A stretch of 64,000 bases of DNA from Neisseriaceae bacterium HSC-16F19 (lineage in GTDB: Bacteria; Pseudomonadota; Gammaproteobacteria; Burkholderiales; Neisseriaceae), in assembly GCF_024171525.1 (NCBI RefSeq), contig NZ_JALJZY010000002.1, positions 1-64,000 of the forward strand, given 5' to 3'. A model generated the notes under the pieces. It made no database searches. It had not been told where the DNA came from and was given only the letters and a program-made list of their open reading frames with translations. Below are positions 17,881 through 26,024 of this stretch, one piece after another (the first letter of the stretch is position 1; every line of letters starts with the position of its first letter). The position numbers and the translations under genes were made by a program.

Positions 17881-19266
17881 TTATGCCTCATCCGCCATCT
17901 CGCGACACAAGGCCACGGCCTCTTGCAGGCTTTCCACACCATACAGTTTCAGCTTGGGATAATCCGCCGTATGGCGCGGCAGATTGGCCTTGGGCACGAT
18001 GGCGCGCTGGAAACCGAGTTTTTCCGCCTCTTTCAGCCGCTCCTGTCCGCGTGCCACCGGGCGCACTTCGCCGCTCAGGCCGATTTCGCCGAAAGCCACC
18101 ATTTTCGGCGGCAGCGGGCGGTTGCGGAAGCTGGAAAGCATGGCCAGTATCACCGCCAAATCGGCGGCCGGCTCACTGATTTTTACCCCGCCCACGGCAT
18201 TGAGAAACACGTCTTGGTCGAAACAGGCCACACCGGCATGACGGTTGAGCACCGCCAGCAGCATGGCCAAGCGGTTTTGTTCCAGACCTACGCTCAAACG
18301 CTTGGGGGTGAAGCCGTGGGCGTCGTCCACCAGCGCCTGGATTTCCACCAGCAGGGGGCGCGAGCCTTCCTGGGTCACCAGCACGCAGGAGCCGGGCACA
18401 TCGTCGCGGTAGCTGGCGAGAAAAATCGCCGAAGGATTGGATACGCCTTTGAGGCCGGTTTCGGTCATGGCAAACACGCCCAGCTCGTTGGCGGCACCGA
18501 AACGGTTTTTGATGGCGCGGATCATGCGGTAATTGGAGTGGGCGTCGCCCTCGAAATACAGCACGGTGTCCACCATATGCTCAAGCACGCGCGGCCCGGC
18601 AATAGCGCCGTCTTTGGTGACATGGCCGACAAAAATCATGGCAATGCCCATTTGTTTGGCCAGGCGGGTGAATTGCGCCGCGCATTCGCGCACCTGCGAC
18701 ACCGAGCCGGGGGCGGAGCTGATTTGGTCGGAATACATGGTCTGGATGGAATCGATGACCACCACCGCCGGACGGTGTTGCTGCAAGGCGGCCTGCACCG
18801 CTTCAAGGCGGATTTCCGCCAGCAGATTGACGCCGTCGGCCTGCAAGCCCAGGCGCTGCGCCCGCAAGGCCACCTGTTGCGCCGATTCCTCGCCGGAAAC
18901 ATATAGAACCTTGCTGTTTTTCGCCATCAGGGCAATGGTTTGCAGCAAGAGGGTGGATTTGCCGATGCCGGGGTCGCCGCCGAGCAAAATCACCGCCCCG
19001 TCTACCAGACCGCCGCCGAGCACGCGGTCCAGCTCGCCCATACCGCTGGGACGGCGCGGCACTTCCACCGCGCTGACTTCGGACAAGGCCAGCACCTGGC
19101 TGGAATCGGCCGCCCACGATTGGAAGCGGTTGTTTTTCGGCTCCGGCGCAGCCACACCCTCTTGCAGGGTGTTCCATTCGCCGCAATGCGGGCATTTGCC
19201 CTGCCATTTTGGGGTGGTGCCGCCGCATTCGCTACAGCTGTAAACGGTTTTAAGGGCTTTGGCCAT
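17881..19266 (-). CDS. radA: DNA repair protein RadA (Sms)
   Basis: RadA is a RecA-like, hexameric branch-migration ATPase with a Lon-like C-terminal domain. I choose the ATG at 19266 (MAKALKTVYSC, 461 aa) over an in-frame start 26 codons upstream because family members begin there. Visible features: zinc finger C11-C14-C25-C28, Walker A GGDPGIGKST at about residues 97-106, the RadA-specific KNRFGAANELG motif, and a C-terminal Lon-like region with AVGGVKISEPAADLAVILAM. It is relevant to recombination of imported DNA in a naturally competent family. Confidence 0.93.
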   Translation of the reverse strand: MAKALKTVYSCSECGGTTPKWQGKCPHCGEWNTLQEGVAAPEPKNNRFQSWAADSSQVLALSEVSAVEVPRRPSGMGELDRVLGGGLVDGAVILLGGDPGIGKSTLLLQTIALMAKNSKVLYVSGEESAQQVALRAQRLGLQADGVNLLAEIRLEAVQAALQQHRPAVVVIDSIQTMYSDQISSAPGSVSQVRECAAQFTRLAKQMGIAMIFVGHVTKDGAIAGPRVLEHMVDTVLYFEGDAHSNYRMIRAIKNRFGAANELGVFAMTETGLKGVSNPSAIFLASYRDDVPGSCVLVTQEGSRPLLVEIQALVDDAHGFTPKRLSVGLEQNRLAMLLAVLNRHAGVACFDQDVFLNAVGGVKISEPAADLAVILAMLSSFRNRPLPPKMVAFGEIGLSGEVRPVARGQERLKEAEKLGFQRAIVPKANLPRHTADYPKLKLYGVESLQEAVALCREMADEA

Positions 19267-19404
19267 GGGGTGTGTACCGTGGTTGGTCGGAGGATAAAAA
19301 AACACGTTCCGGCACAGAGGTGCGGAACGTGCGGAAGATGACACAGGCTGCCTGAAAATACAAGTACAGACTATATAGGTATGGATTGTGCCCTGGAAAC
19401 CGTT

Positions 19405-19920
19405 TCAGGCAGCCACTTCTTCCTGTTGCGACTGCTGCCGCGGCAGCCACGCCCATACCATGTCCACGGTAACCGGTTCTTCGCCGCTGTCGTCGTACAC
19501 CCGGCAGGGAACGCTGAAATTGCCGCGCTCTTCGTTGGCAATGCGCTCAGCGGCGGCGCTGTCTAGGGTGGCTACGGCGCGCATGGAGCCGACCGAGCGG
19601 CGGGTGTAGTCGATGTGCATGGATTTGAGCAGAATCAGCTTGTCGTCCGGGGTGTTCATGATGGTGGCAAAACCGGTGGCGGTTTCGGCCAAGAGCGCCA
19701 TGGCGCAGGCGTGGACGCCGCCGATGTGGTTGTGCACGGCGCGGCGGCTGCGGATGCTCACCGCCACTTCTTCCTGGCTCAAACGGTCAAAACGCAGCCC
19801 GGCGGTTTTGAGAAAGGGCACCATGCGCCCCATGACGGCGGTTTGCACGCGCGGCCGCCAAGCCTCCGGCAGGCTTTGCAGTTTGTGGTTGAGACGGGTC
19901 ATGCGGTTTTGGATGCGCAT
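19405..19920 (-). CDS. Hotdog-fold thioesterase-like protein (DUF4442)
   Basis: Of the possible starts, ATG 19920 (MRIQNRMTRLNHKL, 171 aa) has GAGG at proper spacing; a longer frame to 20043 would run into the dapF promoter region. The central block HNHIGGVHACAMALLAETATG is the hotdog-fold acyl-CoA thioesterase pattern seen in PaaI/DUF4442 proteins. The substrate is unknown, perhaps an acyl-CoA. It is divergent from dapF. Confidence 0.75.
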   Translation of the reverse strand: MRIQNRMTRLNHKLQSLPEAWRPRVQTAVMGRMVPFLKTAGLRFDRLSQEEVAVSIRSRRAVHNHIGGVHACAMALLAETATGFATIMNTPDDKLILLKSMHIDYTRRSVGSMRAVATLDSAAAERIANEERGNFSVPCRVYDDSGEEPVTVDMVWAWLPRQQSQQEEVAA

Positions 19921-20052
19921 CGGGAAGTCCTCGGTGACAAAGTGTGTGAAACGGTGCTGCAATATCGGCTGAGGGCGCTGTTCGGGCTTTACAGCAAGCG
20001 GCATTGGGGTATCATAACCCCCTTTTTGTGCCGCGCCCATCACAGGATTAGT

Positions 20053-20901
20053 ATGAAAACCTTAAAATTCACCAAAATGCACGGCTTGGGCAACGACTTT
20101 ATGGTGGTCGATGCCCTCAATCAGGATTTCGACCCCGCCGAGGCGCCGATTGCCGCTTGGGCCGACCGTCACACCGGCATCGGTTTCGACCAGCTGCTGC
20201 TGATTGAGGCGCCGCAGGTGCAGGCGGCGGACTTCCGCTACCGTATTTTTAATGCCGACGGCAGCGAAGTGGAGCAGTGCGGCAACGGCGCGCGCTGCTT
20301 CGTGCGCTTTGTCAGCGACAAAGGGCTTACCGGCAAACACGAAATCGTGGTCGAAACCAGCGGCGGCCTGATTGTGCCGCAGCTTTTGGACGACGGTTTG
20401 GTGCGGGTGGACATGGGCAAACCCCTGTTTGCGCCGGAGGAGATTCCCTTCAAACCGGTTTCCGCCGAAGACGGGCAGGCCAGCGTGCACACCGTGGTGG
20501 TGGGCACCGACCCGGTGCCGGTGAGCTGTGTCAATATGGGCAATCCGCATGCGGTGATTGTGGTGGAGGATGTGGATACCGCGCCGGTGGCGCATCTGGG
20601 CGAGGCCATCGAGCGCCATGCGCAGTTTCCGCAACGGGTGAATGTGGGCTTTATGCAGGTGCTGTCACCGGCGCACATCCGCCTGCGGGTGTTTGAGCGC
20701 GGTGTGGGCGAAACTCAAGCCTGCGGTACCGGTGCCTGTGCGGCGGCGGTGGCGGGCATCCGCCAGGGTTTGCTCTTCGATGCCGAACCGGTGCGGGTGG
20801 ACCTGCCCGGCGGCACTTTGTACATTGCCTGGCATGACGGCGCCCATGTGTTGATGACCGGCCCGGCACAAACCGTTTTTGAAGGCGAGGTAAGCTACTG
20901 A
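20053..20901 (+). CDS. dapF: Diaminopimelate epimerase
   Basis: DapF interconverts LL- and meso-diaminopimelate for lysine and peptidoglycan synthesis. I use ATG 20053 behind AGGA, giving MKTLKFTKMHGLGNDF and 282 residues, the normal length. The two catalytic cysteines are visible: Cys76 in EQCGNGARC and Cys224 in ACGTGACA. The conserved FRYRIFNADGSEV and NVGFMQV blocks are present. The stop overlaps the DUF484 start by 1 bp (TGATG), so the genes are likely coupled. Confidence 0.96.
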   Translation: MKTLKFTKMHGLGNDFMVVDALNQDFDPAEAPIAAWADRHTGIGFDQLLLIEAPQVQAADFRYRIFNADGSEVEQCGNGARCFVRFVSDKGLTGKHEIVVETSGGLIVPQLLDDGLVRVDMGKPLFAPEEIPFKPVSAEDGQASVHTVVVGTDPVPVSCVNMGNPHAVIVVEDVDTAPVAHLGEAIERHAQFPQRVNVGFMQVLSPAHIRLRVFERGVGETQACGTGACAAAVAGIRQGLLFDAEPVRVDLPGGTLYIAWHDGAHVLMTGPAQTVFEGEVSY

Positions 20902-21566
20902 TGGCCATCGGTTCCAAGGCTGTGCTGGCCTATTTGCAACAGCATCCCGAATTTTTGCACTCCCATGCCGCCGAATTGGGCTATCGTGCCGTGGCGGAAG
21001 AAGGCAAGGTGTTGTCCTTCCAGCAGGGCAGCGTGGATGCCCTGAAACACAAAACCGAGCGTATGGCCGCACAGCTGGCAGTGATGCTCGACAATGCCGA
21101 ATACAACCGCCACACCGCGGCCAAATTGCAGCGTTTCAATTGCCGCCTGCTCGGTGCCAATACCGTAGGGCAGTTGTTTCAGGCAGCCTCGGCAGCCTTG
21201 AGCGAAGATTTTGAGCTGCCCAACCATGTATTCAAAGTAATGCGGCTGCCTGAAAACAAGGCGCGCATTCCGCAAGCGGTGCAGGCGGCGGATGATGCCG
21301 CCTTGCAACAGGCGTGGCAAAATTTGCACGCGCCCGAATGCGGCACCCGCATTGCCGATGCTGCCCGCGCCTTGTTGGCAGACAAGCCGGTGGCGGAGAG
21401 TTTTTTGCAGCTGCCGGTGCGGTATGAGGGCCAATTGCTGGCGGTGCTGCTGGTGGGTCATGAAGATGCCGCCTATTTCCATGCCGATCTCGGCACCGAG
21501 CTGGTGGCCGATATGGCCGACAGTCTGGCCGCGGCACTGGTGCGCCTGATGGGGCTTGCCGTCTGA
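20901..21566 (+). CDS. DUF484 family protein (GAF-like)
   Basis: The 221-residue protein starts AVLAYLQQHPEFLHSHAAEL, the N-terminal signature of DUF484. A basic coiled segment follows and then a GAF-like domain with LPVRYEGQLLAVLLVGHEDAAYFHADLG. In many proteobacteria DUF484 lies between dapF and xerC, which fits dapF upstream here. No xerC follows; a membrane protein gene does, coupled by TGATG. The function is unknown. The coding region carries two DUS words (near 21177 and 21243). Confidence 0.85.
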   Translation: MAIGSKAVLAYLQQHPEFLHSHAAELGYRAVAEEGKVLSFQQGSVDALKHKTERMAAQLAVMLDNAEYNRHTAAKLQRFNCRLLGANTVGQLFQAASAALSEDFELPNHVFKVMRLPENKARIPQAVQAADDAALQQAWQNLHAPECGTRIADAARALLADKPVAESFLQLPVRYEGQLLAVLLVGHEDAAYFHADLGTELVADMADSLAAALVRLMGLAV

Positions 21567-22168
21567 TGTGGAGCAATCCGACCTTATGGGTATTGGCCGC
21601 CTACATCGGCTTTTTTGTCAGCCAGACCCTGCTGCGGCGCCAATGGCTGTGGCTGGGCGGCGCGGTACTGCTGTGGTGGCTGGGCGCGCTGTACAGCGGC
21701 CGCCTGCTGCCGGGTATTTTCGGTACCCATAAAATCGCCAATCTGTATGTACCTTATCTGTATATCACACTCGCTTCCGCATGGCCTTTGCTCACCGGCT
21801 GGCGGCGCAGTGGCGACGGTAAAGGCCGCTGCCTGAAAACCGGCAGTGTGTATTTGTCGCTCTTGGCCGTCAGCGGCCTGGTGCAGCATTTGGCCTTTGG
21901 TGCTTTGGTGCTGCTGACGGCCTATCATTATCCCGGCGGTGTCAGCCTGTATGTGTGGCCCAATCTGTTGCAGCAGTATCTGTTGCAGCCGACGGTGTGG
22001 ATTGTGAGCCAATGGCTGTTGATGGCTCTGTTTTATCTGCACCGTCAGTTGCTCGGGCAGGAGGCAGACCGCTTTTCGCTATTGCAGCTGCAAAGCGGCT
22101 TTTTGCTGATGCTGGTTTGGCCGGCCTGGCTGCTGTTTGCCGATTTGGCTGCGTTTGTTGCCCGCTAG
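21566..22168 (+). CDS. Hypothetical multi-pass membrane protein
   Basis: The 200-residue protein has about five hydrophobic segments (around residues 7-25, 29-46, 63-78, 94-120 and 140-155, with another near 178-197). The loop GWRRSGDGKGRC is positively charged. No family motif is recognised. The start overlaps the DUF484 stop by TGATG, so it is probably the third gene of the dapF operon. A strong terminator follows at 22199-22222. Confidence 0.65.
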   Translation: MWSNPTLWVLAAYIGFFVSQTLLRRQWLWLGGAVLLWWLGALYSGRLLPGIFGTHKIANLYVPYLYITLASAWPLLTGWRRSGDGKGRCLKTGSVYLSLLAVSGLVQHLAFGALVLLTAYHYPGGVSLYVWPNLLQQYLLQPTVWIVSQWLLMALFYLHRQLLGQEADRFSLLQLQSGFLLMLVWPAWLLFADLAAFVAR

Positions 22169-22197
22169 TTAAAGACCGAACTGAAAAACAAATAAAA

Positions 22198-22223
22198 AAA
22201 CCCGCCGACAGGCGGGTTTTTTG
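22198..22223. terminator. Bidirectional terminator
   Basis: AACCCGCC, loop GACA, then GGCGGGTTTTTT, preceded by an A run. It serves the dapF operon on the plus strand and the small lipoprotein gene on the minus strand. Confidence 0.88.
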
Positions 22224-22244
22224 ATAGAGCCGTGAAGGCGTATA

Positions 22245-22487
22245 TCAGTTGGAAGCAGCTTCGGCAGAAGCGCCTTCTTCAGCGGGGGCTTCTTCAGCAG
22301 GCGCTTCTTCTTGAGCAGGGGCTTCTTCGGAAGCAGCAGCTTCTTCGGCAACCGGAGCAGCTTCGGAGGCAGCCACTTCGGAAGCGGCTTCGGGTGCAGG
22401 AGCCGGGGTTTCGGCTTGTTTGCCGCCGCAGGCAGCCAGGAACAAAGACATCAGGGCCGCAGCCAGCAGGGATTTTTGAACTTGCAT
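22245..22487 (-). CDS. Small Ala/Glu-rich lipoprotein
   Basis: I use ATG 22487 behind AAAGGTG, giving 80 residues; a GTG nine bases upstream is also open. The signal peptide MQVQKSLLAAALMSLFLAAC ends in a clear lipobox (LAAC). The mature part is low-complexity, made of Ala, Glu, Pro and Ser (units such as EEAPAEEAPA), so it is likely unfolded and acidic on the membrane surface. The imperfect 9-12 bp DNA repeats encoding it may vary in number between strains. The function is unknown. Confidence 0.75.
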   Translation of the reverse strand: MQVQKSLLAAALMSLFLAACGGKQAETPAPAPEAASEVAASEAAPVAEEAAASEEAPAQEEAPAEEAPAEEGASAEAASN

Positions 22488-22496
22488 TTGTAACAC

Positions 22497-22816
22497 CTTT
22501 ATCGAAAGTCAGATACTTGATTATGTTTGATGCTGCTCAGGCAGCATGGCGGCTTTATTATGCGCCGCCCGTGTTTTTATTGCAATGCAACATGCAATAA
22601 AGATGTGGCATTGCAGCATAACTGCAGTATATAAGGTGGCTGCCGGTGGCGCAAAACCCTGTACAGACCGCAGGAGCGATTGTTATCTTGTGTTTATTCC
22701 GCTGAATTATCAGTTGAATTTCAACTCTAATCTTCGGGTATTCATGGCTTGACCAATACCGGAATTTGATGTGGTGAATTTACAACGATTGCGGTGCGGG
22801 CTGCCTGAAACCGTCC
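22497..22816. other. Intergenic stretch with one palindrome, no gene seen
   Basis: This stretch holds the upstream region of the lipoprotein gene and the 3' side of the IclR gene. A perfect 9-bp inverted repeat TTTATTGCA / TGCAATAAA (22576-22584 and 22593-22601, 8-nt spacer) is the only notable structure. I see no RNA gene or credible ORF. Confidence 0.5.
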
Positions 22817-23611
22817 TTAGCGCTCGCTGATGGCCTTGGCCAAGCGTTGCAGGCGCGGGGCGATGTCGCGCACAAAATCCTCCACTTTCCAACGGCTGGC
22901 GGGCACGCTGGCATTGAGCGCGTGGGTGTAGCGGCCTTCGGCACGGTTGTACACACCCACGGCGATGGCGAGAATGTCGGGCGAAAACTCGCCGTGCGAC
23001 AAGGCATAGCCGTGTTCTTGGAAGAAAGCCGCCTGTTCCTGCAACAGCTGCCAGTGCTGTTCGAAGCGCACCGGGTCGTGCTCCTGCAAATTTTTGGCCA
23101 TGATGTCGCGCTGCAAATCGTCGGATACCGCATAAAACGCGCGGCCGATGGCGGTGCGTGCCACCGGCACTTTGGAGCCCACCATCAGTTGTACCGCCAA
23201 GCGTGCCGGGCTGCGGAAGCTGGCCAGATACAGCATTTCTCCCAGCTCTTCTTTGGCCAGGCTCACCGACACCTGGTTTTCCGCCGCAAAGGCCGACATC
23301 AAAGGCTGGGCGATGCGGATTAAATCGTATTGCGCCCAAGCGCTGGCGCTCAGGCGGATGCTGCCCATGCCCAAGCGGTAGCCGCCGTCGCGGTCGGGCA
23401 CCAGAAATTCGGTTTTCAACAGCGTATAGATAAGGCGGGAGACTGTGGCCTTGGGCAGACCGGTGCGCTCGCACACCGCTTGGTGGGTCAGCGTGGTATT
23501 GCTGTTTTGAAACGCGCTCAATACGCCCAGACCGCGGGCCAATGCAGTCACAAATTGACGGTCGTTATCGCGTTCGGCGATGTCGATTTCCTGTAAAATG
23601 GTTTGCAACAC
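22817..23611 (-). CDS. IclR-family transcriptional regulator
   Basis: The 264-residue protein has an N-terminal winged helix (LTHQAVCERTGLPKATVSRLIYTLL, about residues 41-65) and a C-terminal IclR effector domain with RTAIGRAFYAVSDD and FSPDILAIAVGVYNRA. I use the GTG start at 23611 behind AGGAG. It is divergent from gcdH with a 116 bp gap that contains a 19-bp palindrome, so it probably regulates gcdH and itself. The effector is likely a pathway acid such as glutarate (inference). Confidence 0.88.
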   Translation of the reverse strand: MLQTILQEIDIAERDNDRQFVTALARGLGVLSAFQNSNTTLTHQAVCERTGLPKATVSRLIYTLLKTEFLVPDRDGGYRLGMGSIRLSASAWAQYDLIRIAQPLMSAFAAENQVSVSLAKEELGEMLYLASFRSPARLAVQLMVGSKVPVARTAIGRAFYAVSDDLQRDIMAKNLQEHDPVRFEQHWQLLQEQAAFFQEHGYALSHGEFSPDILAIAVGVYNRAEGRYTHALNASVPASRWKVEDFVRDIAPRLQRLAKAISER

Positions 23612-23659
23612 TTTACTTCTCCTTCAAATTTGGGTACAGTGTTTCGTATTGTAAAACAT

Positions 23660-23678
23660 AATTCCGCTTTGTGGAATT
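23660..23678. promoter_or_regulatory. Candidate operator for the IclR regulator
   Basis: AATTCCGC-TTT-GTGGAATT is a palindrome with 7 of 8 paired positions, in the gap between the IclR gene and gcdH. IclR regulators often bind divergent promoters at palindromes of this size. No binding evidence exists in the sequence itself. Confidence 0.4.
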
Positions 23679-23727
23679 GTTCTGTTTTATTTTTTTCGTC
23701 AATCGTCTGAAGATACAGGAGAACATC

Positions 23728-24909
23728 ATGGCACAATCCCGCGCCCCGTTTACTTGGGAAGACCCCTTGCTGCTGAGCAGCCTCTTGACCGAAGAAGAGC
23801 GCATGGTGGCCGAATCGGCCGAAGCGTTCTGCCAAGAGCAATTGATGCCCGGCATTTTGATGGCCAACCGCGAAGAGCATTTTGACCCCAATATCATGCG
23901 CCAAATGGGCGAATTGGGTCTTTTGGGTGTGACTATCGATGGTTATGGCTGTGCCGGTATGAGCAGCGTGGCTTATGGTTTGATTGCCCGTGCGGTAGAG
24001 CGTGTGGATTCAGGCTATCGCAGCGCCATGAGCGTGCAATCCAGCTTGGTGATGCACCCCATCTATGCCTACGGCACCGACGCACAAAAAGACAAATACC
24101 TGCCCAAGCTGGCTACCGGTGAAATCATCGGCTGTTTCGGCCTGACCGAACCCAATGCCGGCTCCGACCCCGCTTCCATGCAGACCCGTGCCCGCAAAGT
24201 GGACGGCGGCTATTCGCTCACCGGTACCAAAATGTGGATTACCAACAGCCCCATCGCCGATGTATTTATTGTGTGGGCCAAAGACGATGCCGGCGAAATC
24301 CGCGGCTTTATCTTGGAAAAAGGCATGAAAGGCCTGTCTGCACCCAAGATTGAAGGCAAATTCTCGCTGCGTGCCTCCATTACCGGCGAAATCGTCATGG
24401 ACGAAGTCTTCGTACCCGAAGAAAACGCCTTCCCGGACATCCGCGGTTTGAAAGGCCCCTTCGGCTGCCTGAACAAAGCCCGTTACGGCATTGCTTGGGG
24501 TGCCATGGGTGCCGCCGAGTTCTGCTGGCATTCTGCCCGCCAGTACACCCTGGACCGCAAACAATTCAACCGCCCGCTGGCCGCCACCCAAATCGTGCAG
24601 CTGAAACTGGCCAATATGCAGACCGAAATCGCTTTGGGCCTGCAAGCCGCCCTGCAAGTGGGCCGTTTGATGGACGAAGACAAAGCCGCCCCGGAAATGA
24701 TTTCCCTGATCAAGCGCAACAACTGCGGCAAGTCTCTGGACATCGCCCGCGTGGCCCGCGACATGCACGGCGGTAACGGTATTGCCGACGAATACCATGT
24801 CATCCGCCATGTGATGAATCTGGAAGCGGTCAATACCTACGAAGGTACCCACGACGTACACGCCCTGATTCTGGGTCGCGCCCAAACCGGCATTGCCGCC
24901 TTCGGTTAA
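23728..24909 (+). CDS. gcdH: Glutaryl-CoA dehydrogenase
   Basis: This flavoprotein oxidises and decarboxylates glutaryl-CoA to crotonyl-CoA, passing electrons to ETF. I use ATG 23728 behind CAGGAG (393 aa); the frame extends 19 codons upstream without support. The catalytic Glu372 lies in NTYEGTHDVHALILGRA, the GCDH-specific form of the motif. FGLTEPNAGSDP and TGTKMWITNSPIADVF are the acyl-CoA dehydrogenase FAD/substrate blocks. A CoA-transferase gene 1.9 kb downstream and ETF-QO at 31300 fit a glutarate/lysine degradation route. Confidence 0.94.
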   Translation: MAQSRAPFTWEDPLLLSSLLTEEERMVAESAEAFCQEQLMPGILMANREEHFDPNIMRQMGELGLLGVTIDGYGCAGMSSVAYGLIARAVERVDSGYRSAMSVQSSLVMHPIYAYGTDAQKDKYLPKLATGEIIGCFGLTEPNAGSDPASMQTRARKVDGGYSLTGTKMWITNSPIADVFIVWAKDDAGEIRGFILEKGMKGLSAPKIEGKFSLRASITGEIVMDEVFVPEENAFPDIRGLKGPFGCLNKARYGIAWGAMGAAEFCWHSARQYTLDRKQFNRPLAATQIVQLKLANMQTEIALGLQAALQVGRLMDEDKAAPEMISLIKRNNCGKSLDIARVARDMHGGNGIADEYHVIRHVMNLEAVNTYEGTHDVHALILGRAQTGIAAFG

Positions 24910-24919
24910 TGCAGTGACA

Positions 24920-24955
24920 ACAGGCTGCCTGAACGGGTTTCAGGCAGCCTGTTTT
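24920..24955 (+). terminator. DUS-pair terminator after gcdH
   Basis: ACAGGCTGCCTGAA and TTCAGGCAGCCTGT form 14-bp arms around 5 nt, followed by TTTGCTTTTG, 11 bp after the gcdH stop. Confidence 0.7.
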
Positions 24956-25025
24956 GCTTTTGCGAAAGCGTGTTTTATTGTTTAATCCGTGTTCTGCTGT
25001 TTGTTTGCAATCGAAAGGAATCATA

Positions 25026-25229
25026 ATGGCCGATACCCCGCCGCAACTACCTCCGCCCAAAAAACAAATCGGCATCGGTGCCGTTTTATTGCTGCTGGCA
25101 CTGATGTCTGCATGGTTGTTCGATATGTCCCGCTCCAATGTGGTTACCCAAGCGATGTGGTTACTGCTGGTGTTGGCCGGTTTGGGCATGATCGGGCAAG
25201 GTGTGTACCGTTTGTTGCGCAAGTCTTAA
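25026..25229 (+). CDS. Small two-helix membrane protein, 67 aa
   Basis: I use ATG 25026, preceded by AAAGGA at 6 nt; a longer frame from 24954 lacks a good start. The protein has a Pro-rich N-terminus (PPQLPPPKK) and two hydrophobic segments (about residues 17-34 and 42-60), ending in basic RLLRKS. No family is recognised. It lies between gcdH and a block of repeats. Confidence 0.6.
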   Translation: MADTPPQLPPPKKQIGIGAVLLLLALMSAWLFDMSRSNVVTQAMWLLLVLAGLGMIGQGVYRLLRKS

Positions 25230-25287
25230 ATAAAATCATTTTGGAGAGGCAGCCTGAAAACCAATAATCCCGTTTCAGGCAGCCTGA

Positions 25288-25479
25288 GACCTTTGCAAAA
25301 CCTCATGTGTCGGCACAAATATAAAACAAACGTCACTCCTGCGTAGGCGGGAATCCATGGGAAAACTTAAGAAACTATTTTTAAACAATGTGTTCATAAA
25401 CGGATAGATGGATTCCCGCGTTCGCGGGAATGACGGCAGTTAAGGTTTTAGGCTACCTGAAAGCAGTTTTGCAAAGGTC
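25288..25479. repeat. 192 bp inverted-repeat element (GACCTTTGCAAAA ends)
   Basis: GACCTTTGCAAAA at 25288-25300 and its complement at 25467-25479 bound a non-coding insert that contains a dRS3-like palindrome and a second half of one. Solitary copies of the end word occur near 9999 and 52122. From memory such ends resemble IS5-group insertion sequences of Neisseria; the element may be a MITE derived from one. Confidence 0.5.
25412..25431. repeat. dRS3-like palindrome
   Basis: ATTCCCGCGTTCGCGGGAAT matches exactly the Neisseria dRS3 form ATTCCC-N8-GGGAAT. In meningococci dRS3 repeats are sites of phage/IS insertion and recombination. Confidence 0.75.
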
Positions 25480-25527
25480 GCAGCCTGTATTGAACAGCAT
25501 TTATCAAAGAGAAAAGAGGAGAAAACC

Positions 25528-25926
25528 ATGAGTGCCAGTTTGATCGGTATTTTGGGTGCCATTGCCGGCGGTGTGACCGTAGTCCATATGATGGGCAGCA
25601 AGGCGGCCAGGCTGCACCCGGAGCTGTGGCTGGACGTGCCCGAAGGCGCGGAGCACAGCGAGGTGTTTCAAAGCTGGGCCAAGGAAAACGGCTATGTGCT
25701 GAAAAACGGCGCCTACACCAAGGGCAACGACCTGTTTAACAGCAGTACAGAAATCCGTTTTGAGGGCAGCCGCATGTCGCTGCTGGAATGCAGCAACAGC
25801 CTGATTGCCAAAAACCGCTTTGCCGTGAATGCGCCCGTGAATTTCGGCAAAGCATGGCGGCGCAAAAAATTGGCCAAAATTAACGAGCTGCTGGCGCAAT
25901 GGCAGTTACCGCCGCTGGATTTGTAA
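25528..25926 (+). CDS. Hypothetical protein with N-terminal membrane segment, 132 aa
   Basis: ATG 25528 follows a strong GAGGAG. The first 20 residues (MSASLIGILGAIAGGVTVVH) are hydrophobic and may be a membrane anchor or weak signal sequence. The rest is soluble, with SWAKENGYVLKNGAYTKGND and a basic C-terminal part (WRRKKLAKINELLAQW). I recognise no family. It follows the repeat block and precedes another secreted hypothetical. Confidence 0.6.
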   Translation: MSASLIGILGAIAGGVTVVHMMGSKAARLHPELWLDVPEGAEHSEVFQSWAKENGYVLKNGAYTKGNDLFNSSTEIRFEGSRMSLLECSNSLIAKNRFAVNAPVNFGKAWRRKKLAKINELLAQWQLPPLDL

Positions 25927-26024
25927 ATTAGATTGGGTATCCAAACAGCCCCGGTTTCAGGCAGCCGGGGAGTTTGATGTCGCTTGCCCGGCAAGTCTGT
26001 TCTCAGGCGTAAAAGGAAAAATGT

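Noticed and set aside
17881..19344. Longer radA start at 19344
   Set aside because: The extra 26 residues are not RadA-like, and family members start at MAKxKxxYxC, matching ATG 19266.
19405..20043. Longer start for the hotdog-fold protein
   Set aside because: The extension reaches to within 10 bp of the dapF ATG and has no ribosome binding site, whereas ATG 19920 has GAGG.
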